From Planctomycetota bacterium (GTDB lineage: Bacteria > Planctomycetota > PUPC01 > DSUN01): a DNA stretch of 64,000 bases. The notes below the pieces were generated by a model that was not told the DNA's origin, did not search any database, and was given only the letters and a program-made list of their open reading frames with translations. The DNA lies in NCBI GenBank assembly GCA_035384565.1, contig DAOOIT010000027.1, positions 12,914 through 76,913 of the forward strand. Reading direction: 5' to 3'. The position numbers and the translations under genes were made by a program. Each line of letters opens with the position of its first letter. Positions within the stretch are counted from its first letter, which is position 1. Below, in pieces: positions 39,189-48,048 of this stretch.

Positions 39189-41819
39189 ATGGGCACCCCA
39201 CACAAGACCCGCCCGACCGAGCCGCAGGCCTGCGATGCGCGCGCGGCGCTTCTCAGCCTGCAACTCGAACTGGCCGAAGCCTATTGCGCGCTCGGCGCCG
39301 CGGCAGCCGACGCACGGGTGGGCACGGCCCTGCCGGCCTACGCCGCCGTCCATCGTTCGCCACCCGACACGCCGGAGGGGGCGCCGCGGGTGGCCGAGGC
39401 CCTGGGCGCCTTCGGCCGCGCCCTGTGCGATGCCGGGGTGCGCGACCCTGCCATCGCGCCGCAGCTCGATCGCTGCATCGCGCTTCGGGGGCAGATCCTG
39501 GAGTTGGAGCAGCCACCCTGCCCTGTCCCCGCGGCCGTGGCCGCCGCGCCTCCCGCGCGCGGACGGGGGGCGTGGGGCCTGGTAGCGGCGCTGGCAGCTC
39601 TGGCCCTGCTGGCCGGGGGCGTGGCCGCACTCGTCCGCTCAGGGAGCAAGGGCGCCCCGGGGCTGGCCGAGCCCGAGCCGCTGCTCGTCGCCACCGCTGA
39701 GCGCGACCTCGGCCCCACGGGCGGCGCCGTGTCGCTGCCCTCGGGCGCTGCCCTCGTGTTCCCGCCCGATGCCCTGTCCTCACCGACCCGCATCACGGTG
39801 AGGGAACTGAAGCCTGCCAGCCCTCTCCCACACGGCCAGCAGCGGGTGATCCTGGACTGTGGCCCCGACGGCGCCCGTTTCGCCCGGCCCGTGCAGTTCC
39901 GCATTCCGGCGCCGCCCGGCCACGAGGCAGGGGGTTACACGGCGGCCGGCTATACCGATGCACGCACGGGAGTGCAGCACCTGCTGCCCAGCCGTGTCGA
40001 ACCAGGGGCCGGAGGGCGGGCCGAACTGGTGTTCGAGACCGACCACTTCTCGCGTTTCTTCGGCCTCTTCGGCGGCACGCTGCCCACCGAGCGCCGGCTT
40101 GAGATCCCCTATTACAGCCAGGGCGACTCCCCGTACTGCTGGGCGGCGGCGCTCTACATGGCCCTCCAGGCCATCCGCCCCGACCCTCAGGGCGGCCTCG
40201 GCATCCACGGGATCATCGGGCATATGAAAGTGGGCGAGAACGGCATCACGGCGCAGCAGTTCGCCGGCGCGTCGGCCTTCGGCGGCTTCTCGTGGTGGCA
40301 GTCGGCCCTCTACCCTCTGGTGCTCAACCGAACAGGCTGCCGCGTGGCCACCCGCTCGTATGGCACGCTGAGCGCCAAGCGCACCATGTTCGACGCCATC
40401 AAGAACGACATCGGCGCCAACGGCCACCCCGTGCTCGTGTGGTCGGGGCGCAAGCAGCACGTCTGGCTGGTGGTGGGCTACGACGGCAACCAGGTGATCG
40501 TGCATGACCCCGCCCTCGACGAGCCCTATGTGATGGGCCACAACAGTTGGCTCACCAGCTCGGGCCACTCCAGCCACAAGCGGCCCGAGGCCAAGCCGTT
40601 CGACGACTCGCTCGGCACCGCCCTGGGCATGGGCGACACCACGCCCGCCAAGACCAAGAGCCGCATCAGCGCCGAGACTGACGAGACGTCCATCGGCGAC
40701 CTCTGGTACACCATGACCTTCCAAGCCGAGAAGCTCGATCCCGCGGCCCCCAAGATCACCCTGAGCATCCCGTCGCACGGCACCACGCTGCGCTTTGTCG
40801 CGCCCGCCACCAAGGCCGCGCCCGAGCGCACCTACCGGTTCCACTGGAGCCCGGAGGCTGCGGACGGCTTCGTGTTCCGGAGAACCGAGGGAGGCAAGGA
40901 CGCCGGGACGGTAACAACGCTGCCGGGCGACGTCGCGTCCCTCGTGCCCGTCGTGGCGCTCACCAATATGGGGTACGACAAGGCGATCCGCGCGAGCGTC
41001 GCCTACCGCATCTACAGCGACCAGAACCGCAAGCACGGCTACTCCACGAGCTTCTCGGCTGATCTGCCCGCGAAGGGGGGCAAGACGGTCACCGCTTCTG
41101 GCAGCGAGATCGCCGTGTCGGCCTTCCGCGACCCGGCCAACGACAGGGCCGCCTGCACCTACGTCTTCGACGCCCACGTGCTCTACCGCGCCGACCAGGC
41201 GGACCGCGTGCAGTTCCGTTTCACGCTCGGACCCCGCAGCGTCGCCCCGCCCAAAGACACGCCCAAGGCCCCGGCGCCCACCATCGCCATCGAGCCGGTC
41301 CCGCCCAAGGCCGTTGGCGATGCCGTGTACCTGAGGGCCATCGTCGGGAACCTCCCGCTCGACGCCGAGTACGAGTGGGACTTCGGCGACGGCGAGCAGG
41401 TGCGCACCCGCGACCGCATCGTCACCCACATCTACAAGACCGTGCCCGCGCGCCCCGCCCGAGTGCGCCTGTACGACTCCAAGACCAAGCAACTCCTCGC
41501 GCAGGCCGAGTACCCCGTGCCCGTGTCCGTGCCCGCCACCACAACCGGGCGCGCCACCACCCGCTGGGATAACGGAAACGTGCACGAGGTCTTCGACTAC
41601 ATCAAGCCGCACCTGGCGAGCCCGAAGGACCTCGAGCAGTACAAGCTCACGCGCCTTCCCGACAGCGCCGGGGGCGGCATGGTTGCCATCCACGGCAACT
41701 ACAAGTCCTATTCGCGCAACGGCAAGCTGTACGTCGAGTGCGAGTATCGCAACGGCAAGCCCGTGCCCGGCACCTACCGCGAGTACGACCCCACGGGCAA
41801 GGTGATCAAACAGCAGTGA
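39189..41819 (+). CDS. Large membrane-anchored protein with ZU5-like, C39-like peptidase and PKD domains
   Basis: 876 aa. Order: N-terminal helical region (1-120); one membrane helix (WGLVAALAALALLAGGVAAL); a ZU5-like beta domain at about 165-285 (GPTGGAVSLPSGAALVFPPD); a papain-like C39 domain at about 300-450 with catalytic-type Cys in QGDSPYCWAAALYMALQ and His in KQHVWLVVGYDGNQVIVHDP; a beta domain; a PKD domain (YEWDFGDGEQV) near 720; and a MORN-like C-terminal strand pair (LYVECEYRNGKPVPGTYREY). The catalytic dyad is present, so peptide cleavage outside the membrane is plausible. C39 domains usually process bacteriocin leaders, but no transporter is fused and no small peptide gene is near. 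The combination is unfamiliar to me. Confidence 0.72.
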   Translation: MGTPHKTRPTEPQACDARAALLSLQLELAEAYCALGAAAADARVGTALPAYAAVHRSPPDTPEGAPRVAEALGAFGRALCDAGVRDPAIAPQLDRCIALRGQILELEQPPCPVPAAVAAAPPARGRGAWGLVAALAALALLAGGVAALVRSGSKGAPGLAEPEPLLVATAERDLGPTGGAVSLPSGAALVFPPDALSSPTRITVRELKPASPLPHGQQRVILDCGPDGARFARPVQFRIPAPPGHEAGGYTAAGYTDARTGVQHLLPSRVEPGAGGRAELVFETDHFSRFFGLFGGTLPTERRLEIPYYSQGDSPYCWAAALYMALQAIRPDPQGGLGIHGIIGHMKVGENGITAQQFAGASAFGGFSWWQSALYPLVLNRTGCRVATRSYGTLSAKRTMFDAIKNDIGANGHPVLVWSGRKQHVWLVVGYDGNQVIVHDPALDEPYVMGHNSWLTSSGHSSHKRPEAKPFDDSLGTALGMGDTTPAKTKSRISAETDETSIGDLWYTMTFQAEKLDPAAPKITLSIPSHGTTLRFVAPATKAAPERTYRFHWSPEAADGFVFRRTEGGKDAGTVTTLPGDVASLVPVVALTNMGYDKAIRASVAYRIYSDQNRKHGYSTSFSADLPAKGGKTVTASGSEIAVSAFRDPANDRAACTYVFDAHVLYRADQADRVQFRFTLGPRSVAPPKDTPKAPAPTIAIEPVPPKAVGDAVYLRAIVGNLPLDAEYEWDFGDGEQVRTRDRIVTHIYKTVPARPARVRLYDSKTKQLLAQAEYPVPVSVPATTTGRATTRWDNGNVHEVFDYIKPHLASPKDLEQYKLTRLPDSAGGGMVAIHGNYKSYSRNGKLYVECEYRNGKPVPGTYREYDPTGKVIKQQ

Positions 41820-41997
41820 GGCCTGAACCCGCGCCGTTCAGGCCAGGCCTGCCTCGTGCGCCGAACTGGCGGAGGCGTCCTTCCCACGCCAGGCACCAGC
41901 GGCTCGGTGCACTTCGCCGCGTTCGTTCGTTCGGGGGTGCGTGTAATCTCCTTCGGTCGGATTTGGGCTTTACTTTTTTGGCCGTTCGGCCGTCGTT

Positions 41998-42026
41998 TGC
42001 AATGGCCTGATCCCTCCGATATAATG
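41998..42026 (+). promoter_or_regulatory. Promoter of proS
   Basis: TTGCAA, 17 bp, TATAAT, about 35 bp before the GTG start; the start itself has CAGGAG 7 bp upstream. The 240-bp gap ahead of proS shows nothing else that I can name. Confidence 0.85.
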
Positions 42027-42061
42027 CATCTTTCATCGCATCCAAGGCAGGAGACTTCGGG

Positions 42062-43489
42062 GTGGCCAAGCTGACGAAGCGCGCCGACGACTACGCGCAG
42101 TGGTACGTGGAGCTGGTGCAACGGGCCGAACTGGCCGATTACGCGCCCGTGCGCGGCTGCATGGTGATCCGCCCCCACGGCTACGCGATCTGGGAGAACA
42201 TGCAGCGGGCGCTCGACGGCATGTTCAAGGCCACCGGCCACCAGAACGCCTACTTCCCGCTCTTCATCCCCGAGAGCTTCATCAAGAAGGAGGCGGAACA
42301 CGTCGAGGGCTTCGCGCCCCACTGTGCCGTCGTGACCCACGGCGGCGGCAAGGAGCTCGAAGAGCCCCTCTACGTCCGCCCCACATCCGAAACCATCATC
42401 TGGGCGATGTACAAGCAGTGGATCCAGTCGCACCGCGACCTGCCGCTGCTCATCAATCAGTGGGCCAACGTGGTGCGCTGGGAGATGCGGCCCCGCCTGT
42501 TCCTGCGCACCATCGAGTTCCTGTGGCAGGAGGGCCACACGGCCCACGCCACCGAGGCCGAGGCCGAGGAGGAAACCCTCCGCATCCTCGAAATCTACCG
42601 CACCTTCGCCGAGGACTACATGGCCGTGCCCGTCGTGCCCGGGCAGAAGACCGAGGCCGAGAAGTTCGCGGGCGCCGTCCGCACCTACTGCATCGAGGCC
42701 ATGACGCAGGACAAGCGGGCCATCCAGGCCGGCACCTCGCACATGCTGGGCCAGAACTTCGCCAAGGCATTCGACGTGACGTACCAGGACGCCGCGGGCC
42801 AGCTCCAGCACGTGTGGGCCACGAGCTGGGGCGTCTCGACCCGCCTCGTCGGCGCGCTCGTGATGGCGCACAGCGACGACCAGGGCCTCGTGCTGCCCCC
42901 CAAGCTGGCGCCCATCCACGTGGTTATCGTGCCCATCTACAAGACCGACGACGAGCGCGCCGCCGTGCTCGAGTTCGCGGCCAGCCTGCGCCAGGCGCTG
43001 CCCAAGGAACTCGTCGTGCGGCTCGATGACCGCGAGCAGTACAAGCCGGGCTGGAAGTTCAACGAGTGGGAACTCAAGGGCGTGCCCCTGCGAATCGAGG
43101 TCGGGCCGCGCGACGTGCAACAGGGCCAGGCCACCTTCGCCCGCCGCGACACGGGCGAGAAGCGCCCTGTGCCGCGCGACGCCGTGGTCGCCGAGGCGCC
43201 GGCCACCCTCGCCGCCATCCAGAAGGGCCTGTTCGACAAGGCTCTCGCCTTCCGCCAGGCCAACACCCACGAGGTGAGGACCTACGCGGAGTTCAAAGAG
43301 CGCCTCGAGAGCGAAGGCGGCTTCTTCGTGGCCGACTGGGGCGGAACCACCGAGCAGGAGCTTCAGATCCAGGAGGAGACGAAGGCCACCATCCGCTGTA
43401 TCCCGCGCCAGGGCGGCGAGCCGCAAGGCCCCTGCTTCCTCACCGGCGGCAGGGCCAACGTCCGCGTGATCCTGGCAAAGGCATACTGA
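42062..43489 (+). CDS. proS: Prolyl-tRNA synthetase, archaeal/eukaryotic type
   Basis: 475-aa class II aminoacyl-tRNA synthetase. It lacks the roughly 180-residue editing insertion of the common bacterial ProRS and ends in a Tyr after a C-terminal zinc-binding-like extension (residues about 400-475), the type 3 form shared with archaea and eukaryotes and found in some bacteria. Motif 2 is seen in QWANVVRWEMRPRLFLRTIEFLWQE (conserved RxE core) and motif 3 in THMLG/SWGVSTRLVGALVMAH. GTG 42062 is supported by a ribosome-binding site and a consensus promoter. It would charge tRNA-Pro; without the insertion, mis-charged Ala must be cleared by another protein. Confidence 0.94.
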   Translation: MAKLTKRADDYAQWYVELVQRAELADYAPVRGCMVIRPHGYAIWENMQRALDGMFKATGHQNAYFPLFIPESFIKKEAEHVEGFAPHCAVVTHGGGKELEEPLYVRPTSETIIWAMYKQWIQSHRDLPLLINQWANVVRWEMRPRLFLRTIEFLWQEGHTAHATEAEAEEETLRILEIYRTFAEDYMAVPVVPGQKTEAEKFAGAVRTYCIEAMTQDKRAIQAGTSHMLGQNFAKAFDVTYQDAAGQLQHVWATSWGVSTRLVGALVMAHSDDQGLVLPPKLAPIHVVIVPIYKTDDERAAVLEFAASLRQALPKELVVRLDDREQYKPGWKFNEWELKGVPLRIEVGPRDVQQGQATFARRDTGEKRPVPRDAVVAEAPATLAAIQKGLFDKALAFRQANTHEVRTYAEFKERLESEGGFFVADWGGTTEQELQIQEETKATIRCIPRQGGEPQGPCFLTGGRANVRVILAKAY

Positions 43490-43501
43490 ACAAGTGAATG
43501 C

Positions 43502-43537
43502 CTGGGGAGGGACTTCTCGGGAGAAGTCCCTCCCCAG
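43502..43537. repeat. Perfect 17-bp hairpin between proS and the ABC operon
   Basis: Arms 43502-43518 and 43521-43537 are exact complements around a 2-nt loop (GGGGAGGGACTT core). It starts 12 bp after the proS stop. There is no T-tract on the plus strand, so it is not a typical terminator; it could instead block mRNA decay or be a mobile palindrome. Confidence 0.8.
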
Positions 43538-43559
43538 CCCCTCTTCAAGAGCTTTCGCA

Positions 43560-44468
43560 TTGGCCACCGCAGTCCTCAAGACCATTGACCTCACGAAGCG
43601 CTTCGGGCGGTTCACGGCCGTGGACCGCCTGTGCCTCGAGGTCAATGAGGGCGACGTTTTCGGGTTCCTCGGGCCGAACGGCGCGGGCAAAACGACCACG
43701 ATGCGCATGATTGTGGGCCTGGTGCGCCCCACCTCGGGGCGCATCGAGGTGAACGGGGTGGACGCTCGCCGCCACTTCCTCGACGCCATCGCGCAGATCG
43801 GCTCGTTGGTGGACATTCCGGCGTTCTATCGCCACCTGACGGGCCGGAGCAACCTGTCGCTCCTCGCCCAAGTGGCCGGCGGCGTGCCCAAGGGCCGCGT
43901 GGATGAGGTGATCGAGGCCGTAGGCATGCAGAAGGCCTGCCTGAAGAAGGTCAAGACCTACTCCCACGGCATGCTCCAGCGCCTGGCCATCGCCCAGGCG
44001 CTCCTCACGCGCCCTCCCCTGCTCATCCTCGACGAGCCGACCACAGGCCTCGACCCCGAGGGCAAGCTCGAATTCCTCCACCTCCTGCGCAGCCTGGCCC
44101 GCGACCAGAGGATCACCATCTTCATCTCCAGCCACCTGCTCGAAGAGGTGGAGGAAATCTGCAACCGGGCAGCGATCATCAAGGACGGGCGACTCCTCGT
44201 GTGCGGCGAGGTGCGCAGCCTCCTCGCCGAGGAGTTGCGCACGTACCGCACCGTGGTGTCGGACGCGGCCAAGGCCCGCGCCCTTCTCGACGGCCGTCCT
44301 TGGGTCCACGGCCTGAGCGTGGAGGGCCGGCGGCTGTTGGTCACGGCCCGACAGGACGACGCCCCCCAGATCGCCGACACACTGGTCAAAGGCGGCGTTG
44401 CACTCGAGGAGCTGTCTCCCCAGGCCAAGAGCCTGCGCACGCTGTTCATGGAACTGATGAAGGAATGA
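43560..44468 (+). CDS. ABC transporter ATP-binding protein
   Basis: 302 aa, of the CcmA/DrrA/NatA type. Walker A GPNGAGKTTTMRMI, signature YSHGMLQRLAIAQAL (an SHGM variant of LSGGQ), Walker B LLILDEPTTGLD and the switch His in IFISSHLLEEVEEIC are present, with a C-terminal domain of about 80 residues. It drives the permease coded next (ATGA overlap). The start is TTG 43560; an earlier ATG at 43494 would run through the hairpin. Substrates of such exporters include drugs, lipids and polysaccharides; none can be assigned. Confidence 0.9.
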   Translation: MATAVLKTIDLTKRFGRFTAVDRLCLEVNEGDVFGFLGPNGAGKTTTMRMIVGLVRPTSGRIEVNGVDARRHFLDAIAQIGSLVDIPAFYRHLTGRSNLSLLAQVAGGVPKGRVDEVIEAVGMQKACLKKVKTYSHGMLQRLAIAQALLTRPPLLILDEPTTGLDPEGKLEFLHLLRSLARDQRITIFISSHLLEEVEEICNRAAIIKDGRLLVCGEVRSLLAEELRTYRTVVSDAAKARALLDGRPWVHGLSVEGRRLLVTARQDDAPQIADTLVKGGVALEELSPQAKSLRTLFMELMKE

Positions 44469-45394
44469 CGGACGCGAAGTCGCACAATCGAGGGCCTCTG
44501 GGCTTGGGCAGCCTGCGGCGGATCGGACGCCTCACGTGGGTGGAGATTCGCAAGCTCGTCTCGCACAAGCTCTTCCCCGCGGCCGTGATCATCACGCTCC
44601 TCGTCACCGCGGGCCTCGGGCTGGCGGCCAAGAATTTCACCGAGAGCACAGGCTCCACCGTGCGCTTCTCGAACTACAGCCTGTGGGTGGCCAGCGCCGG
44701 CTACGGCCTCCAGGTGAGCGCGCTGCTGCTCACGGCGCTGGGCGCCATGGCGATGTCGAGCGAGGCCACGGGGCGCACCCTCAACACCGTCCTCGCCCGC
44801 CCCATTCGCCGCTTCGAGTTCGCAATCGCCAAGGTGCTTTCGCTGGTCTTCGCCACCGTGGCCGTCGTCCTCGCAGCCGCGCTCGCCGCCTGGATCGTCG
44901 GGGGAACCGTGCCCGAGAAGCACTCGCTCCCCATCCACCGAGGCGAGCTGGCCCCGCGGCCAGGCGGATTCCCGACGTATGCCGACGTGGTGGACCCGCA
45001 ATACCCCGACACGGTCATCGCCACACGGGGCGAGGTGATGGGCGAGATTCTCTACGGCTTCATGCTGCTCGTGGTGCCCGTGCTCGCCGGCGTCAGCCTG
45101 GGATTCCTCCTCGGCACCCTCATCGAGTCCTCGGGCCTCGCGGTGGGCATCGCCGTGGGCGTCTTCATGACGCTCGAGGCGACCAAGTTCATCCCCGTGT
45201 TCGAGGAGTACCTCGGCCGCCTCGCCTTCAACTACCCGATGACCCGCATCACCACCCTCATGCTCGAAGCGGGCAAGGGCACCGTTCCTCAATGGCACGA
45301 CGCCCTGGTCGGGGTCGGCATCTCGGCCATCTATGTCGCTGTATCGCTCCTCGTGTCCGTCACCCTCTTCTGTCGCAGGGACATCACGCTGTGA
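44465..45394 (+). CDS. ABC-2-type transporter permease
   Basis: 309 aa with six likely membrane segments (first PAAVIITLLVTAGLGLAA, last ALVGVGISAIYVAVSLLVSV). The segment SSEATGRTLNTVLARPIRRFEF is the conserved cytoplasmic loop of ABC-2/NatB-like permeases, which couples to the ATPase. It overlaps the ATPase gene by ATGA and the FG-GAP gene by GTGA, so three proteins are made in step. Confidence 0.88.
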   Translation: MTDAKSHNRGPLGLGSLRRIGRLTWVEIRKLVSHKLFPAAVIITLLVTAGLGLAAKNFTESTGSTVRFSNYSLWVASAGYGLQVSALLLTALGAMAMSSEATGRTLNTVLARPIRRFEFAIAKVLSLVFATVAVVLAAALAAWIVGGTVPEKHSLPIHRGELAPRPGGFPTYADVVDPQYPDTVIATRGEVMGEILYGFMLLVVPVLAGVSLGFLLGTLIESSGLAVGIAVGVFMTLEATKFIPVFEEYLGRLAFNYPMTRITTLMLEAGKGTVPQWHDALVGVGISAIYVAVSLLVSVTLFCRRDITL

Positions 45395-46932
45395 GAAACG
45401 CGCTCCTCGCCTTGGCGCTCTGGTCCGCTGCCACATGCTTCGCCGGCGCCGTCACCTACCACAGCCTGAACCTCGCGGGCGAGGCCGACAACGGCATTTT
45501 CGCCGAGGACCTCACCGGGAACGGCCGCTTCGACCTCATCGGCCTGGCCGCCGGCCGCATCGCCATCTTCCGAGCCGACCCCGCGCAGCAGTCGGGCTAC
45601 TCGCCCACGCCCGAAGTCCTCATCACCGGCCCCACCGCCTACTTCGCCGACGTCGCCGACGTCGTCCCTGACAAGGGCAAGGAGATTCTCATCCTGACTC
45701 CCGACGGGGTCTGGGCCTTCGTTCAGGCCGACGGCCGCTTCAACCCGCGACCCCGCCCTCTCATCCGCTGCGAGACCATCCTCTCCCTCAACACCCTCCG
45801 CAGCGGCATCGCCGCCCAGTACCAACCCAACGTCCAAGTGCTGCCCTGGAACTTCGCCTTCGACGCCAACGGCGACGGCCTCGACGACGTGCTCGTGCCC
45901 CACGACAAGGGCACCGACGTCTACCTCCAGAAGCCCGCCGGCCAGTTCGCAAAGCCCATCACCCTCAGCCTCTTCCCCATCGTCCACCACTTCGCCGCTC
46001 CCGGCCACAAGGCCGACGAGTTCCACCAGACCACCTCCCGCTCCGCACGCCTCCAGATGGTCGTCCCGAGCCTCGAAAGCCGCGACGTCAACGGCGATGG
46101 CAAGCCCGACCTAATCTCCGGCCCCTACTGGTTCGCCCAGAAGCTCGATGGCACCTTCGACACCACGGCCGCCCACCTGCCCCCCGACCGTCAGAGCCAG
46201 GTCGCCCCCAACATCCGCATCGTGGACATCAATGGCGACAAGAGGCCCGACCGCTTCACCGAAGAGAACGTAATGGACGACCCGCTCAACATCGTCACCC
46301 GCGTGCGCGTCTTCCTCGCCGACGCCGCCGGCAGGCTCCCCGAGAACCCCACCCAGGTGATCGTTGACCAGAACGTCCTCATACACACCAACCTGCCGCT
46401 CCACGACTTCGACGGCGACGGCTGTCTCGACTTCGCCATGTACAAGACCGACATCACCGTCACCGAAATCGCCAAATGGGTCCGACAGGCCTTTGGGCAG
46501 ATCGAGGGCAACCTCAACTTCTTCCTCTTCAACCGCGCGGCCAACTGCTACGGCACCCGCCCCGACCGCCGCGTCGCACCATCGTCCTCGAAGCCTATCA
46601 CCATGCGTTTCAAGGTGGACCTTATGGAGGCGATGATGGGCCTGGTCTGGGAGCGTTACCTCTCCACGATGATGAGGTTCGAGGGCGACTACAACGGCGA
46701 CGGCCGCCCTGACCTTCTGGTGCGCGAGAAGACCGAGCAGATCTCAATCTACTTCAACACCGGTCGCCGCGATCCTCTCTTCTCCCGTGACCCGGACATC
46801 GTGCTCGACAATCTCCCCAACTTCGGGGGCCTCGCCCTAAGTGACCTCAATGCTGATGGTTGCACCGACCTCCTACTCTACTCCGGCAACTACGACCAGG
46901 TCATCGCCGTCTACATCTCCCGAAAGAAGTGA
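45391..46932 (+). CDS. Secreted FG-GAP/VCBS-repeat protein
   Basis: 513 aa starting at GTG 45391, which overlaps the permease stop (GTGA). Signal peptide RNALLALALWSAATCFAG. Six or seven calcium-binding repeats of the DxNxDGxxD kind are visible: DANGDGLDD, DVNGDGKPD, DINGDKRPD, DFDGDGCLD, DYNGDGRPD and DLNADGCTD, implying an integrin-like beta-propeller outside the cytoplasm. No enzyme motif. Coupling to the ABC genes suggests that it works with the exporter, as a binding protein or as cargo-surface adaptor; this is inference. Confidence 0.8.
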   Translation: MRNALLALALWSAATCFAGAVTYHSLNLAGEADNGIFAEDLTGNGRFDLIGLAAGRIAIFRADPAQQSGYSPTPEVLITGPTAYFADVADVVPDKGKEILILTPDGVWAFVQADGRFNPRPRPLIRCETILSLNTLRSGIAAQYQPNVQVLPWNFAFDANGDGLDDVLVPHDKGTDVYLQKPAGQFAKPITLSLFPIVHHFAAPGHKADEFHQTTSRSARLQMVVPSLESRDVNGDGKPDLISGPYWFAQKLDGTFDTTAAHLPPDRQSQVAPNIRIVDINGDKRPDRFTEENVMDDPLNIVTRVRVFLADAAGRLPENPTQVIVDQNVLIHTNLPLHDFDGDGCLDFAMYKTDITVTEIAKWVRQAFGQIEGNLNFFLFNRAANCYGTRPDRRVAPSSSKPITMRFKVDLMEAMMGLVWERYLSTMMRFEGDYNGDGRPDLLVREKTEQISIYFNTGRRDPLFSRDPDIVLDNLPNFGGLALSDLNADGCTDLLLYSGNYDQVIAVYISRKK

Positions 46933-46935
46933 CGC

Positions 46936-47979
46936 ATGCTCGCAGCGGTCCTGGAAGCCCGTCAGCGCATGGTCGTCCGCCAGGTGCCGGACCCACCACT
47001 CATCCCGGGCCACGTCGCCATAGCCCCAAGAGCAGTGGGCATTTGCGGCACAGATCTCCACGTCTACCTCGGCACCATGGAGCACCGCGTCCCCTATCCA
47101 GCCATCCTCGGACATGAGCTGGCGGGCACCGTCATCAAGGCGGCCCCCGACGTCACCAGCCTTGCGCCCGGCGCTCCTGTGGCGGTGGATAACGTCCTCT
47201 CCTGCGGTCACTGCCCGCGTTGCGCCGAAGGCCAACTCAATGTATGTGAAGCACTTAAGGTGATCGGGATTGACTGCCCAGGGGGCCTCGCCCAACGCCT
47301 CGTCGTCCCCGCGCGCCTCGTCTATCCCTACCCCCGCTCGCTCCCGATGCACCAGGGCGTGATGGTTGAGCTCTACTCGATCGCCGTCCACGCATCCCGC
47401 AAGACGCAGGTCGAGGCCGGCGACATAGTTACAATCCTCGGTGCCGGCAAGGTCGGCCTCTCGCTCCTTGATGTTCTTCGCCTCTCGCCGGCGCGCCTCC
47501 TGATGAGCGTGGACTTGGATGACTCTCGCCTCGCCGTCGCAAGGGAGCTCGGGGCGGACGTCACACTCAACCCTATACGTGACGATGTCTTAGGCGAGGT
47601 CAAGCGCCTCACCTCAGGGCGTGGGGCCGACAAGGTCATCGAGGCCGTCGGCCACCCCTCCCCCGTCCCTGGCCAGCCCACCCCGGCAGAGCTCGCCTTC
47701 CACCTCGTGCGCTCCGCCGGCCAGATCACCATGATCGGCCAAGGCGAGCAGACCGACTCTGTCTACTGGCGCGAGTTCGTGCTAAAGGAAGCCACGGTAA
47801 GGACTTCCAGGCTCAACCTCGGCGACTTCCCAAGGGCGATCGCCCTCCTCGAGGCCGGGCGCCTGCACCCAGACAGGCTCATCACCCACCGCGTGCCCCT
47901 CGCCGACGCCCCGCGGGCCTACGCCGACCTCGCCGCCCACACGCCGGGGATGATCAAGGTCGTTGTTGAACTGCCTTGA
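46936..47979 (+). CDS. Zinc-dependent alcohol/polyol dehydrogenase
   Basis: 347-aa medium-chain dehydrogenase. The catalytic zinc ligands are in GICGTDLH and ILGHELAG; the four structural-zinc cysteines are in CGHCPRCAEGQLNVC; the NAD-binding loop is ILGAGKVGLSLLDVL with an acidic residue (SVDLDDSRL) that favours NAD over NADP. Closest in style to threonine/sorbitol dehydrogenases. It begins 3 bp after the FG-GAP gene, so it is probably the last gene of the ABC unit. Substrate unknown. Confidence 0.9.
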   Translation: MLAAVLEARQRMVVRQVPDPPLIPGHVAIAPRAVGICGTDLHVYLGTMEHRVPYPAILGHELAGTVIKAAPDVTSLAPGAPVAVDNVLSCGHCPRCAEGQLNVCEALKVIGIDCPGGLAQRLVVPARLVYPYPRSLPMHQGVMVELYSIAVHASRKTQVEAGDIVTILGAGKVGLSLLDVLRLSPARLLMSVDLDDSRLAVARELGADVTLNPIRDDVLGEVKRLTSGRGADKVIEAVGHPSPVPGQPTPAELAFHLVRSAGQITMIGQGEQTDSVYWREFVLKEATVRTSRLNLGDFPRAIALLEAGRLHPDRLITHRVPLADAPRAYADLAAHTPGMIKVVVELP

Positions 47980-48048
47980 TACGCCGACCCAGCCTGTCGC
48001 GCCCGTCGCGACCCGGCCGGGGCGCGGCGGGGCAACTCCGCACTGACC

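Noticed and set aside
41970..41993. GGCC-TTCG-like stem next to a run of six T before proS, considered as a terminator
   Set aside because: The T-run precedes the stem on the plus strand and becomes an A-run after it on the minus strand, so it does not fit an intrinsic terminator on either.
41774..43816. Long minus-strand open frame opposite proS
   Set aside because: The opposite strand codes a full ProRS with promoter and ribosome-binding site; the shadow has no motifs.
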